Source: Phorcus lineatus
Taxonomy: Eukaryota > Mollusca > Gastropoda > Trochida > Trochidae
Direction: 5' to 3'
Assembly (NCBI GenBank): GCA_921293015.1
Contig: OV121091.1
Coordinates: forward strand, 24,288,839 to 24,352,838
Length of the DNA stretch: 64,000 nt
Under the pieces are notes generated by a model. That model was not told the origin of the DNA. It was given only the letters and a program-made list of their open reading frames with translations, and made no database searches. Below, piece by piece: positions 47,298-57,814 of this stretch (its first letter is position 1; every line of letters begins with the position of its first letter). The translations under genes were made by a program, and so were the position numbers.

Positions 47298-49039
47298 AGC
47301 AGGTTATATTCAACTTCAATTGTTTTGGAATGGAATCTTCAAACGGGCATGAAATCATTCTATGATTTCAAAAACGGTTGGATTTATTAAAGGCACAATG
47401 TGAGGAAAGAAAATGGTGAAATGCATTTGCCGTAATGCAGGGCACGTTTTTGTTACGTTAGACTGGGTGTGCAGCATCAGCCATTTAACTTCTGTTTCCA
47501 ACACGATAACAATTATGAGATTACCTTCAGTGATGTGTTAAAATTGATAAGAATCAATTGTGACAGAGTAACAGTCATCTCCTCATTGATTCCCGATTAT
47601 ACCTTCAAACCTGACACTTCCTGTCTACGAAAGGGTAAATGGATCTCTTTCAAACTATGTGTTTTCACTGTCCTACAAACAGATCCCAGTGTAAAGTTTA
47701 ACAGATGGGAAGACAACTGCACCAGACGGAATATTTAAACCTAAAAGCTATGAGCTATTTACACTCATCATAAGTAAATAATATCCATATAAATTTATGA
47801 AGTTGTCATTATTTTCTACAAATATTATGTGCGGGAACGTTGCTATGGAGTTTATGTTTCAATCACAATATAAAATTACTCGTTGTGCGAAAGGAGTTTA
47901 TCATTTAATTTCCATGCACACCAAATGCATTAAGGAATTAAACCAGCATAAGAAATAGCACTGTTTTAATTTGCAACAGACGTTATTAATTAGCATTTTT
48001 ACCAATGAAAACATTAATGTTACCATTAGTGTCTACTGTACGTAAACTATTAAGATACCAGAAGAGGCGTGTTATATCGTTTTGGTTTTCTTCATAAATG
48101 ATTACAAAGATATAATTTAGGTATGAAACTCTAGTTAAAAGATGATGATTGCCATTAAAAAAACTAACAAAACCAATAATATTGGTTTAAGACGGTTTGT
48201 GTTGGATAAGGTATTTTTTTCTGAGAGACTTTACACATACGTTAACTATGCATGCTCTCTAAATCTTAGATCAGATTCCATCATTACCTGTGTTAACGTA
48301 ACTGACCAGGTTGATTAAGCAACGGAATGTATTCTAATCAATAATTTGTTGTAATGCATTCTAAAATAATGACAAATATATTAAGATGTTTGCTTCAATC
48401 AAGCTGGCGAGCATTAAATTAGCCTGATGAGCTTATGTAGCCATTACCTGTATTTTTAAATATTATATCCATATGATTTGAATAATAATATGCATGTTTT
48501 GTTTGCGACTATTCTGCAATTATTTTCATTCCTCATGACTACTTTTTAAAAATATCATATCCACATAATTGTAAATAATAATACTCATGTTTGATCAAAT
48601 ACAATGAACCATTGATTATGGACAGTTGCTTCACATTTCGAAATGTTTTATATTGCATAAAATACTTGTGTAATATAGCTTACACTATTATTTATGAGGT
48701 AGACTGACTGCTTCCTGTGCGCAGACCGATACACTTGTTTCAACTTGAATTTCTTATACACCCGGCGCTCGTGGGTCACATATCCCTCTCGCTCAAACGA
48801 ATCAAGCATAGCCATTGAAATTAGGATCGTCCATTAATATACACAACAAAATTTGCGTTGGCATCTCGGCGTTGTCTGATTTGTCTCGTTTACAATGCTT
48901 CATCAGATTTCATTAAAGATTATTGGCTGCATTTTGATGTTTTCACAGCGGCATGTTCTTAAACACCATTGTCTGAAATAGAGTCTTCACATACGAGAAA
49001 AGCCCGTTTTAGTACAAACTTATTGATCTCAGATCCTGC

Positions 49040-49115
49040 CTCTCTTGTATTTACGTTGAAAAGTCAATGTCCTTCTATTATCAACACAACTGTCTCATCC
49101 GTGATTGTCTTATTG
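49040..49115 (+). repeat. Dispersed repeat, copy 3 of 3 (TCAATGTCCTTCT family)
   Basis: Core AAGTCAATGTCCTTCTATTAT then CAACACAACTGTCT; partners at 31875 and 42262. Confidence 0.55.
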
Positions 49116-49682
49116 ACTAGGTTGAGAATGTTCTTACTTCGAAATGTTCAAAGGTAATTGTTATAACAGATTAGTCTTTACGAGTTATTACAGAAATGGA
49201 GATGTTTCAATAATTTTGGATTATTATGTTGCAAATCCTTCATTTAACATATAAGACGTTGTTTACAATTATCGACCAATTATTGGACAATCATCCTTTT
49301 ACCATCAGCGTATTCGTATCTATAGCGCCAATGGCCAAGTTGAACTTGCAGCTGGAATAATGGTAAACACATTATTGGTTATGTCTAAATGTTATGTTAC
49401 AGGACAAACTTCATTTATCCCTGCTGATTTGTAATAATGAATTTTGTGTAGTCAATATCCCGATTCGTTTATCTACTTTTTCTATTTCTCCTGACGCAAA
49501 TATATATTTTATAAAGCCAAGTTCTCTTTAAGGTATTGATAGTATTTACTCAACTCTATAGCTTCAGACTATTTGTTCGTTAAGTTTTATCGGCTTTTCA
49601 AAGTCGTCGTACCAACTGTGTGTATCATGGAAACGATTTTTGAAAGGCATTTATTTTTCATGTATTGATTCTTTTCTTGTTA

Positions 49683-49751
49683 CTCTTCTTCCTACAACTC
49701 TTGTCTTGATTGAAACATATTTATTCTCTTCTTCCTACAACTCTTGTCTTG
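49683..49751 (+). repeat. Perfect 26-bp direct repeat, 43 bp apart
   Basis: The 26 bases at 49683-49708 (starting CTCTTCTTCCTACAACTC) recur exactly at 49726-49751, a small recent tandem duplication with a 17-bp spacer. Confidence 0.85.
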
Positions 49752-50360
49752 TCCAGTACCTGTCATCCTTTTATACAGCGAAATGTTGCATATAGTAAAT
49801 GCCAAGGAGGGGGTATCTTATATGTTTCCAATTAGATTCATAATGAATAAAGAATTTTTAAAGCACTGTAGAAAATATATTATTTCCACTTATCGCATTC
49901 GCAACAATTTTACATTCAGGGTCAATCGTCAGACCAGTGGAAAGAAATTTGACAGTCAGATAAACATATTTCAAAGTTTGAAAGACATTTGGAACTAACA
50001 TACCAAAATCTTAAGAGATGTGTAACAGAAATTTAAGATATTATTCACACATTGTCAATGTTGGAACCTTTGCGAATAAACATCTTTTAACTGAGGCACA
50101 TGTTTTCAGTTGAACAATATGAAGTGTAAAATTTACGAATTTCATAATGTATATTCTTTTATCTGTAAGATAGTAATGCTGACCGTGATTCTACATGGCA
50201 CCCAAAGGAAATGAAAAGTCATGTTGAACATTATACCCCAATGCCACCTTTGGTGTTGAAAATGTTACATTGTTATATTCGTATGGAGTTAACGTTCCAC
50301 AAATTTTCAATGGATATATTCAGTTATTACATTCAGATATTAGTGTTTCCCCCTAGTCAA

Positions 50361-50444
50361 CGCCCTGCCCTTTTGAACATGCGCCCTGTCCTTTTTGTGT
50401 CCCACCCTGCTCCTTTTCCTAAACACCCTGCCTTGTTGCTAGCC
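50361..50444 (+). repeat. 21-bp minisatellite, four units
   Basis: Four degenerate 21-bp units beginning CGCCCTG, CGCCCTG, CACCCTG and CACCCTG. The tract is GC-richer than its surroundings. As 21 is a multiple of three, it gives a 7-residue repeat (RPALLNM, RPVLFVS, HPAPFPK, HPALLLA) inside a 107-codon frame at 50211-50534, but that frame has no other sign of being a gene. Confidence 0.8.
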
Positions 50445-51099
50445 CAAATCTTCGTGTTGCCCTATTGCAGAATTACATGTACAATGAAATTATTACAATG
50501 TCGCAATTGTATCTTACATAAGATACTCATGTAGGAAGAGATCATTATTGCTAAGATATAAGGAACTACAAGCAAAAGAAACAAAAGAAGAGAATGATTA
50601 AACTAGTTATCCTTTGTTTCACTGGGACACAGCTGCAGACCACATGTCTAGCTATATACTGGAACAATAGGCAGATTACTGGCGGACACAGCCGAATGAT
50701 CTCATTAGATGTAATGAGTGAGATGTATGCGCACATGTTTGAAATACGTAGCTCATTTAAAATTGATTCAAATAAATGTGTTTTCTAAATGCGGATTACT
50801 TCCCCAAAAGCTGATACTTAACCATTTCAATAGCTCTTACTGTATTTTCGTACCTCATCTGTCTTGCAATAAGGAATTGCTTAGTTTTCTCAAACTATGA
50901 AAAGGTGTTATGGCATCCTCTGTGATGGAGAATGCATTCTCCATCTAAATCCATATACCACTTCAACATACTTGAGATTGTCACTGTCATTTTTATCTTT
51001 TTTATCATATGGCGGCTGGTCAAAGTGCAATGTATTTTAAAAAATAATCCACTTAAAATAAAACAGAGTGACGTCATCACCCTGGAGTAACTTATAAAG
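50445..51099. other. Non-coding stretch with a perfect palindrome
   Basis: No gene recognised; the 60-64-codon frames overlap on both strands. It contains the palindrome at 50924 and a GTGACGTCATC site at about 51068. Confidence 0.5.
50924..50945. repeat. Perfect 22-bp palindrome
   Basis: GATGGAGAATG followed immediately by its exact reverse complement CATTCTCCATC, with no spacer. It could be a dimeric protein-binding site, a small inverted duplication or chance. Confidence 0.75.
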
Positions 51100-51450
51100 A
51101 ATTGTTATGTTATATGTTGCTAAAATTGCAAAGGGATTTTATACATCCATATCAAAAGCGATATTTCAAAGAGTTTGTTTTTCGTCAATTACACAGGACT
51201 TCGGACATAAAAACAAAAACCTTTATCAGATGTTTTAACTAGGAAAGGGTATTACAACATATTTTTTATCTAGAAAGCACTATGTTTATGTTTAATGTTG
51301 TTTACATGTCAGAATGACACAAAAGTACATTTACATTACTTCCCGTATTGCCTTAAACGAAAGCGTCACTTTTACTAAGTGTGTTTTACAGAATTCACTA
51401 TTATAGAATGTTGCGAGTTTAATGAATTGATCACTGCTTAATGGCTTGTT
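51100..51450 (+). repeat. Duplicated block 1, left copy (partner 54385-54700)
   Basis: Shared landmarks in order: TTATATGTTGCT, ACATCCATATCAAAAGCG, ATCTAGAAAGCA/ATCTGGAAAGCA, TATGTTTATGTTT, CATGTCAGAATGACACA/CATGTCAGGATGACACA, GAAAGCGTCACT, AGTGTGTTTTACA. Diverged, non-coding. Confidence 0.75.
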
Positions 51451-51799
51451 TAGGCTTTCAATAATGGTTGATATTGTAGTTAAGTACAAAATATTCCAAA
51501 TTTGTTCGATTAAATAAACATGATTGTGAGTTTTTAAAATTCATCATAAACCCAACCCCATCCCCCACATCGCTACACCTTGAACCTTGGCAAATCGTGA
51601 ACTAAGAAAAGATACCAGTGATTTAAATTTCTTTCTTCCAATGGTGATCAATGGTGGCTGATGGATATTCTTGCTGAAGTTACAGAAATGTAAGTGACTG
51701 CAAGAATGTTCCTTGTCTGTCGGTCACTTGATGGTGAACTCTGTCTGGAATAAGCCATACTTACAGCCATATTACATGTGTTTCAGCTTTATAAACTAT

Positions 51800-52720
51800 A
51801 ATTAGACTAGACGCTCATTGTGTTCGATACACCTCAACATTAGGTGATGATAAGTTACCTTCTACTATTTCATCTTTCATGTAACTAATCCTCCCAATCC
51901 GATTTAACATACGGTTCGTTAAGCTTTAACTCAGTGCAAATATGTCAAATGTTCATAGAGGTAGTTCTTTAATTGATTTGACTTTAAGCACACTTGACTT
52001 ATGGCCTTTATATGTATTGTAAGCTTTAGCTTTGAAGCACATAGTTGAACTGAGAGGAGCGATTTGTTGTGGCATCTTTGTGATTAGCCCTGATGAGTAA
52101 CTACAACAAAACTTCAAGCAAATGCTTTAACATCTCAAGACGTCTGGGTCAATACTTACGTTAGTCCTTCAGATGAAATAACTTGTACTTTACAGTAAAT
52201 GTCGAATAGACAATAGTGTAATCACTTGACCATTTACTTTTTCCAACTAGATCTGCGACAGAAAACGTATATATATTTGAGATACGTTTCTATCAAACTT
52301 GAGATGGCTTCATACTGTTCAAAACTAATTAATGTTCCTCTTCATCCTGATGTAATTTCACACTGTTCAAAACTAATAAATGTTTCTGCCTACCTTGAGC
52401 ATTTTTCACACTGTTCAAAACTAATGTATGTTTCTGTTTATCTTGAGATTTTTTATTACTTTATTAATTTAATGTTTGTTTGTTTGTTTGTCTTGAGATT
52501 GTTTCATACTGTTCACAACTAATACATATTTCTGTTTATCTTGTGATTGTTTCATACTGTTTGGTGCTGACCTTTGCAATTTTTCATCTGATTTTCTTTT
52601 ATATCTTAATATATTATTAATATAATAATATTATTGCTTTTTACTTAATTTTACTTATCTTTGTAATGCTTTCACTGATTAATAATCGAAGAATTAACAC
52701 TGACAGTAGTTATCTAAACA
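51800..52720 (+). repeat. Duplicated block 2, left copy (partner 55865-56490)
   Basis: Shared landmarks: CCCAATCCGATTTAAC/CCTAATCCGATTTAAC, CAGTGCAAATATGTCAA/CGGTGCAAATTTGTCAA, CTGATGAGTAACT/TTGATGAGTAACT, AACTAGATCTGCGACA/AACTAGATCAGTGACA, then the 48-bp motif. The left copy contains an expanded 48-bp array; the right copy has about two units. Confidence 0.7.
52300..52575 (+). repeat. 48-bp minisatellite, about six units
   Basis: The motif ACTGTTCAAAACTAAT recurs at 52314, 52362 and 52410, then (ACTGTTCACAACTAAT) at 52508, and ACTGTTTGG at 52556. Spacing is 48 bp except for one degenerate interior unit that includes a (TTTG)4 run. Since 48 is divisible by three, the array keeps a plus frame open (52226-52522) with a 16-residue repeat such as SHCSKLINV. 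I consider the frame a by-product. Confidence 0.85.
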
Positions 52721-53309
52721 ATGAGTTTCTGGTCCATTGTCACTAACAAATACATGTATGTGTGTTTTACTCTGTTTATCACTGACTTATTTCGTTTGTC
52801 TGCTGCTAGTTATGTGTTTGCGATGTGAATATCAAATTGATTAAGTTATAATACCAGCTTATCTGAGTTAATCCGATACCCTAGAGCAACATAACAAGGT
52901 TGACTAAAGAGAGTGTTTATCCCCCTTAACACATGAAGTTAATAACCTAGGGGAGGGTGTAAGATTTATGAGAGATCACAAAGGCTTAACTTTGCATGAT
53001 AATATTGATCAATATCTCTACACGGGTCAACAAGCAATTATTTGGGATAACAGTCTCAATGACGTTACCTACCGGATACATTTATTAATTCATGCCTAGA
53101 TAATGACTGAAGTACGGATCGTTTAATATCAAAGCCTCAAAGACAGAAGTCGATTAAAGGATCAATTGGATTATGATAAATAATTGGATAAGCTAATGAA
53201 ACTCGCATGTTCTGATACTAGCCAAGGGCCGAGAAAACATAGTTGTCAGATGACTACCCACATAATAGCATTTAGAAGACGGGATGTTTGCACTTGGATT
53301 TCTGTTTAT
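52721..53309. other. Non-coding stretch, nothing recognised
   Basis: No frame of note. TGATCAATATCTCTACACGG near 53008 resembles a short block of the 40.26/44.86-kb repeat. Confidence 0.5.
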
Positions 53310-53560
53310 TCATCACAACTTGCGAGTAGTGTTGCTACTGTCAGACCGTTTTGGTGGTGAAGAAGGAGTTTAATTCTGTCAAGAAGACTCATGTTATAAG
53401 TACACAGCCCTATAAATTCTACTACTAAATGGCTTAAGCTTTTCGCATGATTGCTTTTGAAATAAAGTCGCTGATGCAAAACTGACTTCGATTGCATCAA
53501 ATTAGGCTTCTCCATTTGTAGTCCAGGAAGGATTTGACTACTAACAGATGATAATTTATT
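53310..53560 (+). repeat. Dispersed repeat, copy A (partners 53910-54030 and 57815-58760)
   Basis: Starts TCACAACTTGCGAGTAGTG (also at 57816) and carries GATTGCTTTTGAAATAAAGTCGCTGAT, which recurs diverged at 53985 and 58645, followed by a stretch ending TAACAGATGA that matches 58740. The 57.8-kb copy has about 0.7 kb inserted between the two halves. The open minus frame across it (53515-53306) has no motif. Confidence 0.6.
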
Positions 53561-53668
53561 TAATCACATTAAAACAAAGTTCGACGTGTTATATACATGA
53601 TGCCAAATCGAAATTGAAAATGAGTGGTACTTATTTCAAACTTAACGAGGGCTAATTTCCAAAACAGT

Positions 53669-54113
53669 CTGATTCCCATTCTCTCCCGACAGAGGTAGCT
53701 CCGTCATTAATTCCTAAACAACCTTTGTTCTAAAACAAGCACTTCCCGAGCTTCCGGCAGTTTCCCCAGGCAGCAAAATATTGCGACATCAACTACCCTG
53801 CAATATCCAACCAATGAAAACACCGGATGCACGGATAGCGTATTTGTCGTCACACAGACATATACAAAGACGCTGTTGCTAAACAAAGCGAATGTGTTGT
53901 GTAAAGAAGACTAAATGTGCAAAGTGCATATTCGAATAAAGTTTAGCTTTCCGAAAGCATACGGAAAGGTCTAAGACGTTTTGAATGATTACTTTTGAAA
54001 CGGCGTCGCTGATCAGATTTCTACATCTTAGACCGTGAAACGCATGAAATAGCACAAAGGTTGTATAGGAATATATGACGGAGCTACCTGTGTTGGGAGA
54101 GAATGACTGATTC
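53669..54113. mobile_element. Non-autonomous TIR element (431 bp) with 7-bp flanking repeat
   Basis: Element 53676-54106. Its ends are inverted: left CATTCTCTCCCGACAGAGGT then AGCTCCGTCAT and AACAACCTTTGT; the right end read on the other strand gives CATTCTCTCCCAACACAGGT, AGCTCCGTCAT and ACAACCTTTGT, about 65 bp of imperfect terminal repeat. It is flanked by CTGATTC on both sides (53669-53675, 54107-54113), a 7-bp duplication, or 8 bp with one mismatch. The interior has no transposase. An internal part (53910-54030) resembles the neighbouring dispersed repeat. Confidence 0.75.
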
Positions 54114-54384
54114 AATGACACTTAATTTTTTAGTGTTCCGTTTATGGCATTACACTACTGACTATTTCCAAATATTACTGCTATTTGAGGATTAACTACA
54201 GTGATTAGTTGAACGTTATCTGATTAACATGACACACGTGACAGAGTAACATTCATCTGTACACTTAATGTAGATTAGCGCCCAAAGCTGACACTTAAAC
54301 ACGTCAACTGGATTTTCCTCATCTAATCCGTCTTTGCACTTGTGAACACAGGTCAAAGCATATGACAAAAAGTGCTGTCGTTTT

Positions 54385-54700
54385 GTTATATGTTGCTTAC
54401 ACTGCACAAAAGATCTAAAACATCCATATCAAAAGCGTTTATGTAAGAAGCATCTGAATCTATCTGGAAAGCATTTTATGTTTATGTTTTAGGTTGCAAT
54501 TTGCTTGCATGTCAGGATGACACATAAGTCAATCACAAACAAACACATCACTACCCGAAACGCCTTAAAGGAAAGCGTCACTATTAGTTAGTGTGTTTTA
54601 CATCATTCAAGTCTGTTGCAAATATCAATATTTAATTACGCCAATTAAATGAATTACTTACATGTTTCTGTAGGGTTTCATTAATAATAGAGCATTAGTA
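54385..54700 (+). repeat. Duplicated block 1, right copy
   Basis: Partner of 51100-51450. About 1.1 kb of unrelated sequence separates it from block 2's right copy; the corresponding gap on the left is about 0.4 kb. Confidence 0.75.
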
Positions 54701-55762
54701 CAACGTTGCTCGAATATACAAACATGCATGGCGGTGATCTTAAACTCGCTCGATGCTTTTTAATTTAGCGCTGTACACGGTATAAGATCTTCAGACAAAA
54801 AGTGTGTCAATGCAAACCTTGTTCCAATTTTTCGTTTTGGCTGTCGGTTGACGCAATTTGGTTGCCTAATAAGAAATAAAACCTTACTCTGAAATAACTC
54901 TAGTTCAACAAAATATTTTAACGATTTTTAAAACAATTCTAACAAAACGAGCTACATGTATAGTAAACACATCGGCATAAGACATAAGCCGAGATTATTC
55001 AAAGTGCCAAAAGCTTAAATTTATGGTTTTAAACTTGTCATTCTAAATTCTAATGCGTTTTGGATAAAAATGCAAAAAAGTATGAATTATTTAACCTAGA
55101 TAGTGGCTCAGAAGCCGAACAACTACTGGTAATCGATGATAATCATCTCCAATGAGGAAAAAAACCAACAAAACCAACAAAAGCCACCCCATGAAAGCGT
55201 GAGTAACCTCTGAAAATTTACAAAAACGGTCTTTTAACATCATCCATGGAAGAATCACCATAGTTCTTGAATTCCAATTGGCTTAACGTCTTCAAAATGC
55301 AAACAGGATGACGATATATTGACAAGATGAAAACAGAAAAAATAGTAGTTTCGTATTTTTTGCGTAAAGACTGATATCCTATTACAGGCAAAGCACATCC
55401 TCCCTTTATGAACAAGACTCGATTGAAGTCTTAAGAGAATACTGAAACAGTCCTATGGTGTCCATATAAAACGGTTTTTTAATGTGATGTCACTCGACTT
55501 GGGCAAATTCGGTTCTTACGTTAATGTTATTGTAATTACAAGATAAAAGATTTATTTTAAAAAGTATCAAAATTAGAGTCTGAAATTCCTTATTTATCCC
55601 AAACTGACTTTTTGAATTTCTAAATTCCTTATTCAACCCCCACAGATTTTCTGAATTTCTAACTTCAAACGTTTTATCTAAAAATAAGAAGCTAGGTGAG
55701 ATACTTTCTGTGTGCGATACATCCGAAGATAAGGTACAGGAGGCCGTTGCAGAAAACAACTT
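54701..55762. other. Sequence between duplicated blocks, no gene
   Basis: The minus frames at 55218-55415 and 55490-55798 have no recognisable domain; the latter includes an imperfect internal repeat around NKEFRNSKSQFGINKEFQT, from two CTAAATTCCTTATT/CTGAAATTCCTTATT stretches near 55580-55640. Confidence 0.5.
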
Positions 55763-55846
55763 GACACTAAGGTTGACCTTAGTTCCATCATTTAACATTG
55801 CACTAAGGCTACCTTAGTGACTTAAGGTCCCCTTAGTGCTTTGTCC
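55763..55846. repeat. Nested CACTAAGG/CCTTAGTG quasi-palindrome
   Basis: Two hairpins in a row: ACTAAGGTTGACCTTAGT at 55765-55782, then GCACTAAGG at 55800 pairing with CCTTAGTGC near 55831-55839, with further TTAGTGACTTAAGG inside. It could be the end of an inverted-repeat element or a hairpin-forming repeat. Confidence 0.6.
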
Positions 55847-55864
55847 AAAGGGACGCTGGTCTGC

Positions 55865-56490
55865 TAGATTGTGTTACATCTGTTAAAAGAATAATCTTCC
55901 TAATCCGATTTAACGGTTCTTATCCTCGGTGCAAATTTGTCAACTATTCTTTTCTTTACTTGACTTAAAGAATCCTTGAGCTTCTTTTATGAAAGTCGTT
56001 GCCTTTCAAACTTTGGTTTGCTAGCACGTCCTTGACCTTGAGGGGCGTTTTTTTCATGGCATCACAGTAATAACTCTTGATGAGTAACTTCAGCAAAGAA
56101 AATACTTAAGAATGATAAAGAATATTTGTGTTAGTCTAGTGTCAGTTAGTTTAGATGATACTAGTATATGTTGCAGTTGACCGTTAATGATGGCTTGACA
56201 ATCAGCTGATCAGTTTTTTCCCAAACTAGATCAGTGACAAAACGGACAGATCACGGTTCTGTTTATCTTTAAAATGTTTCATACTGTTCAATGCTTATAT
56301 GTTTCTGTTTATCTTGTGATGGTTGCATACTGGTCACTAGACTTTGTTTTGCATTTTCAAAACTTTTATTTACATACCTGCCTTTTTATATATTTATATG
56401 CTATTACTTTCATTTTCATCTCTTTAATACTCTCACTAATTTGAAAGCGACATTTACTACATAAATCAACACTAACTTTTGTTATCCAAA
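55865..56490 (+). repeat. Duplicated block 2, right copy
   Basis: Partner of 51800-52720. It includes about two copies of the TTTCATACTGTTCA motif at 56276-56335 that is expanded to a 48-bp array in the left copy. Confidence 0.7.
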
Positions 56491-57180
56491 TAACGACTTA
56501 CATGTAGTTTTACATGACAAAGTGGATTATATTTGAAGCAAAAAATGTTTTATTGAGTTTGTTTGACTTAAACTTTGGAAATTCAAATTATTTATACGAT
56601 AACTAAATGGCCTTGTTTACAAGGTCATGTTTTCGGAAACAGATACCATCCACTGTTACCTTAGGCTGAATGTTCAGATACTCTTCACTTCATCTCCCTT
56701 TGGACTTTTCATAATCAAAATCTGTAGTGAAATTACTCGCCCTCAAATTGAAGAAGCCAATATTGCCAAATCTCGTTCTCATTCGATTATTGTATCATAA
56801 GAATCAAGAGGGAGAACATAAAATCCTGTTGAAAATTTCGAGGGGTAATTTGGGAAGAGCATCGGAACATTATATATTCCCTAAGTGACCAAGGATATCT
56901 TCTTTCATAAAACGAACATATGTGTGAATGATGGTATGATGTTGAATAAATAAACAGTGAGATTAAACGTGGGAAGACCTGTTTGAAATTGGGATACAAA
57001 ACTTCCACAATGCCAGCCTTTAACTCATTTATGATTGCATACAGGTAACAACTTTAGTTACAAGCATGACAGAATTAGTGCGAAATAATTTTAACCTTTA
57101 TAAAGCATTGATTGATAAGACAAGTAATAATTCCCGCTTTGAGCCGTTTTTATTGAATTAAGATCCTCATGTAATGCGAT
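56491..57180. other. Non-coding stretch, nothing recognised
   Basis: A 73-codon minus frame (57008-56787) without motif. GAAGAGCATCGGAACATT at 56855 recurs at 60365, a short dispersed-repeat match. Confidence 0.5.
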
Positions 57181-57480
57181 GTATGTCCGTTCATCCGTCT
57201 GTCTGTGATTACATCGTTTTCGAAAGAGAACTCGAAAATAGTTATGCCTATGTTAGCAAACCTTGGTATGTTGACCAATCATCAAATGTAGTTGTGAGTT
57301 TTAGGTTTTTTAATATTTTATTTTCTATTGTTTGAATAGAAATGCAACCTAGAATTTCGTTCAGGGGCCAAACCCAAAAACTATAATGTCCAGATTAATG
57401 CAACTTGGTGTGCTGACTAATCATTACATGTTTCAGTACCTTTTGGAATTTCAACTTTCTAGAATTTTTCATTTTGTCGG
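57181..57480 (+). repeat. Dispersed repeat with GTCCGT start, copy 1 (partner 61532-61860)
   Basis: Begins with a GTCCGTTCATCCGTCTGTCTGTG run, then has two related halves about 130 bp apart, each with an AACTATAATG/AGTTATGCC element followed by AACTTGGTGTGCTGA/AACCTTGGTATGTTGA. The same layout occurs at 61532-61860. It looks like an internally duplicated non-coding repeat family. Confidence 0.6.
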
Positions 57481-57589
57481 TTTCCATGCACACGCAACTT
57501 ATGCATTCATATCCGGATGAAGAATTTAAAAAGTTAAGGCCTTGGTTCATGAGACTAAGTAGATAGAATAGTAAAATTGAACTCGTTCT

Positions 57590-57790
57590 ATCATGGGCTT
57601 TCTTCTCCCCATCGGTCTGACAGCAGCTCCAGTACTCGGATGTTCTGACACCAGCTTAGTGCAGACAAAACCTAGTTGATAGGGGACCAATCAAATCATC
57701 GTTTTAAAGAAGGATGGCAGAGATCAAGTTTAACGAAGTTTTCACGAGAGTTACTTGCCCCATGCTACTAACATCGAAGGCCTTTGCCGG
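57590..57790. repeat. Repeat fragment with direct and inverted matches to 60.0-60.15 kb
   Basis: TCGGTCTGACAGCAGCTCC with GTACTCGGATGTTCTGAC matches 60008-60045 directly, while AGTTACTTGCCCCATGCTACT (57750-57771) matches the opposite strand of AGTAGCTTGGGGCAAGTTA at 60089-60108. The two places hold rearranged pieces of one repeat. Confidence 0.5.
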
Positions 57791-57814
57791 ATGTGCGATT
57801 GGCTAGCTGAGATT

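Larger units (their letters stand above)
46634..50360. other. Non-coding stretch, no gene recognised
   Basis: Frames at 47469 (89 codons, GTG opening), 48969 and 49744 show no motif. Short repeats are listed separately: (GAAAT)n at 47274, a dispersed repeat at 49040 and a 26-bp direct repeat at 49683/49726. Confidence 0.5.

Noticed and set aside
50211-50534. A 107-codon Pro/Leu-rich protein
   Set aside because: The frame is kept open by a 21-bp minisatellite, with no other coding evidence.
52226-52522. A 98-codon protein with 16-residue repeats
   Set aside because: It is produced by the 48-bp minisatellite; the duplicated partner at 56.3 kb does not keep a comparable frame.
54216-54407. A cysteine-containing secreted peptide on the minus strand
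   Set aside because: It has no signal peptide or regular cysteine spacing and adjoins a diverged repeat.
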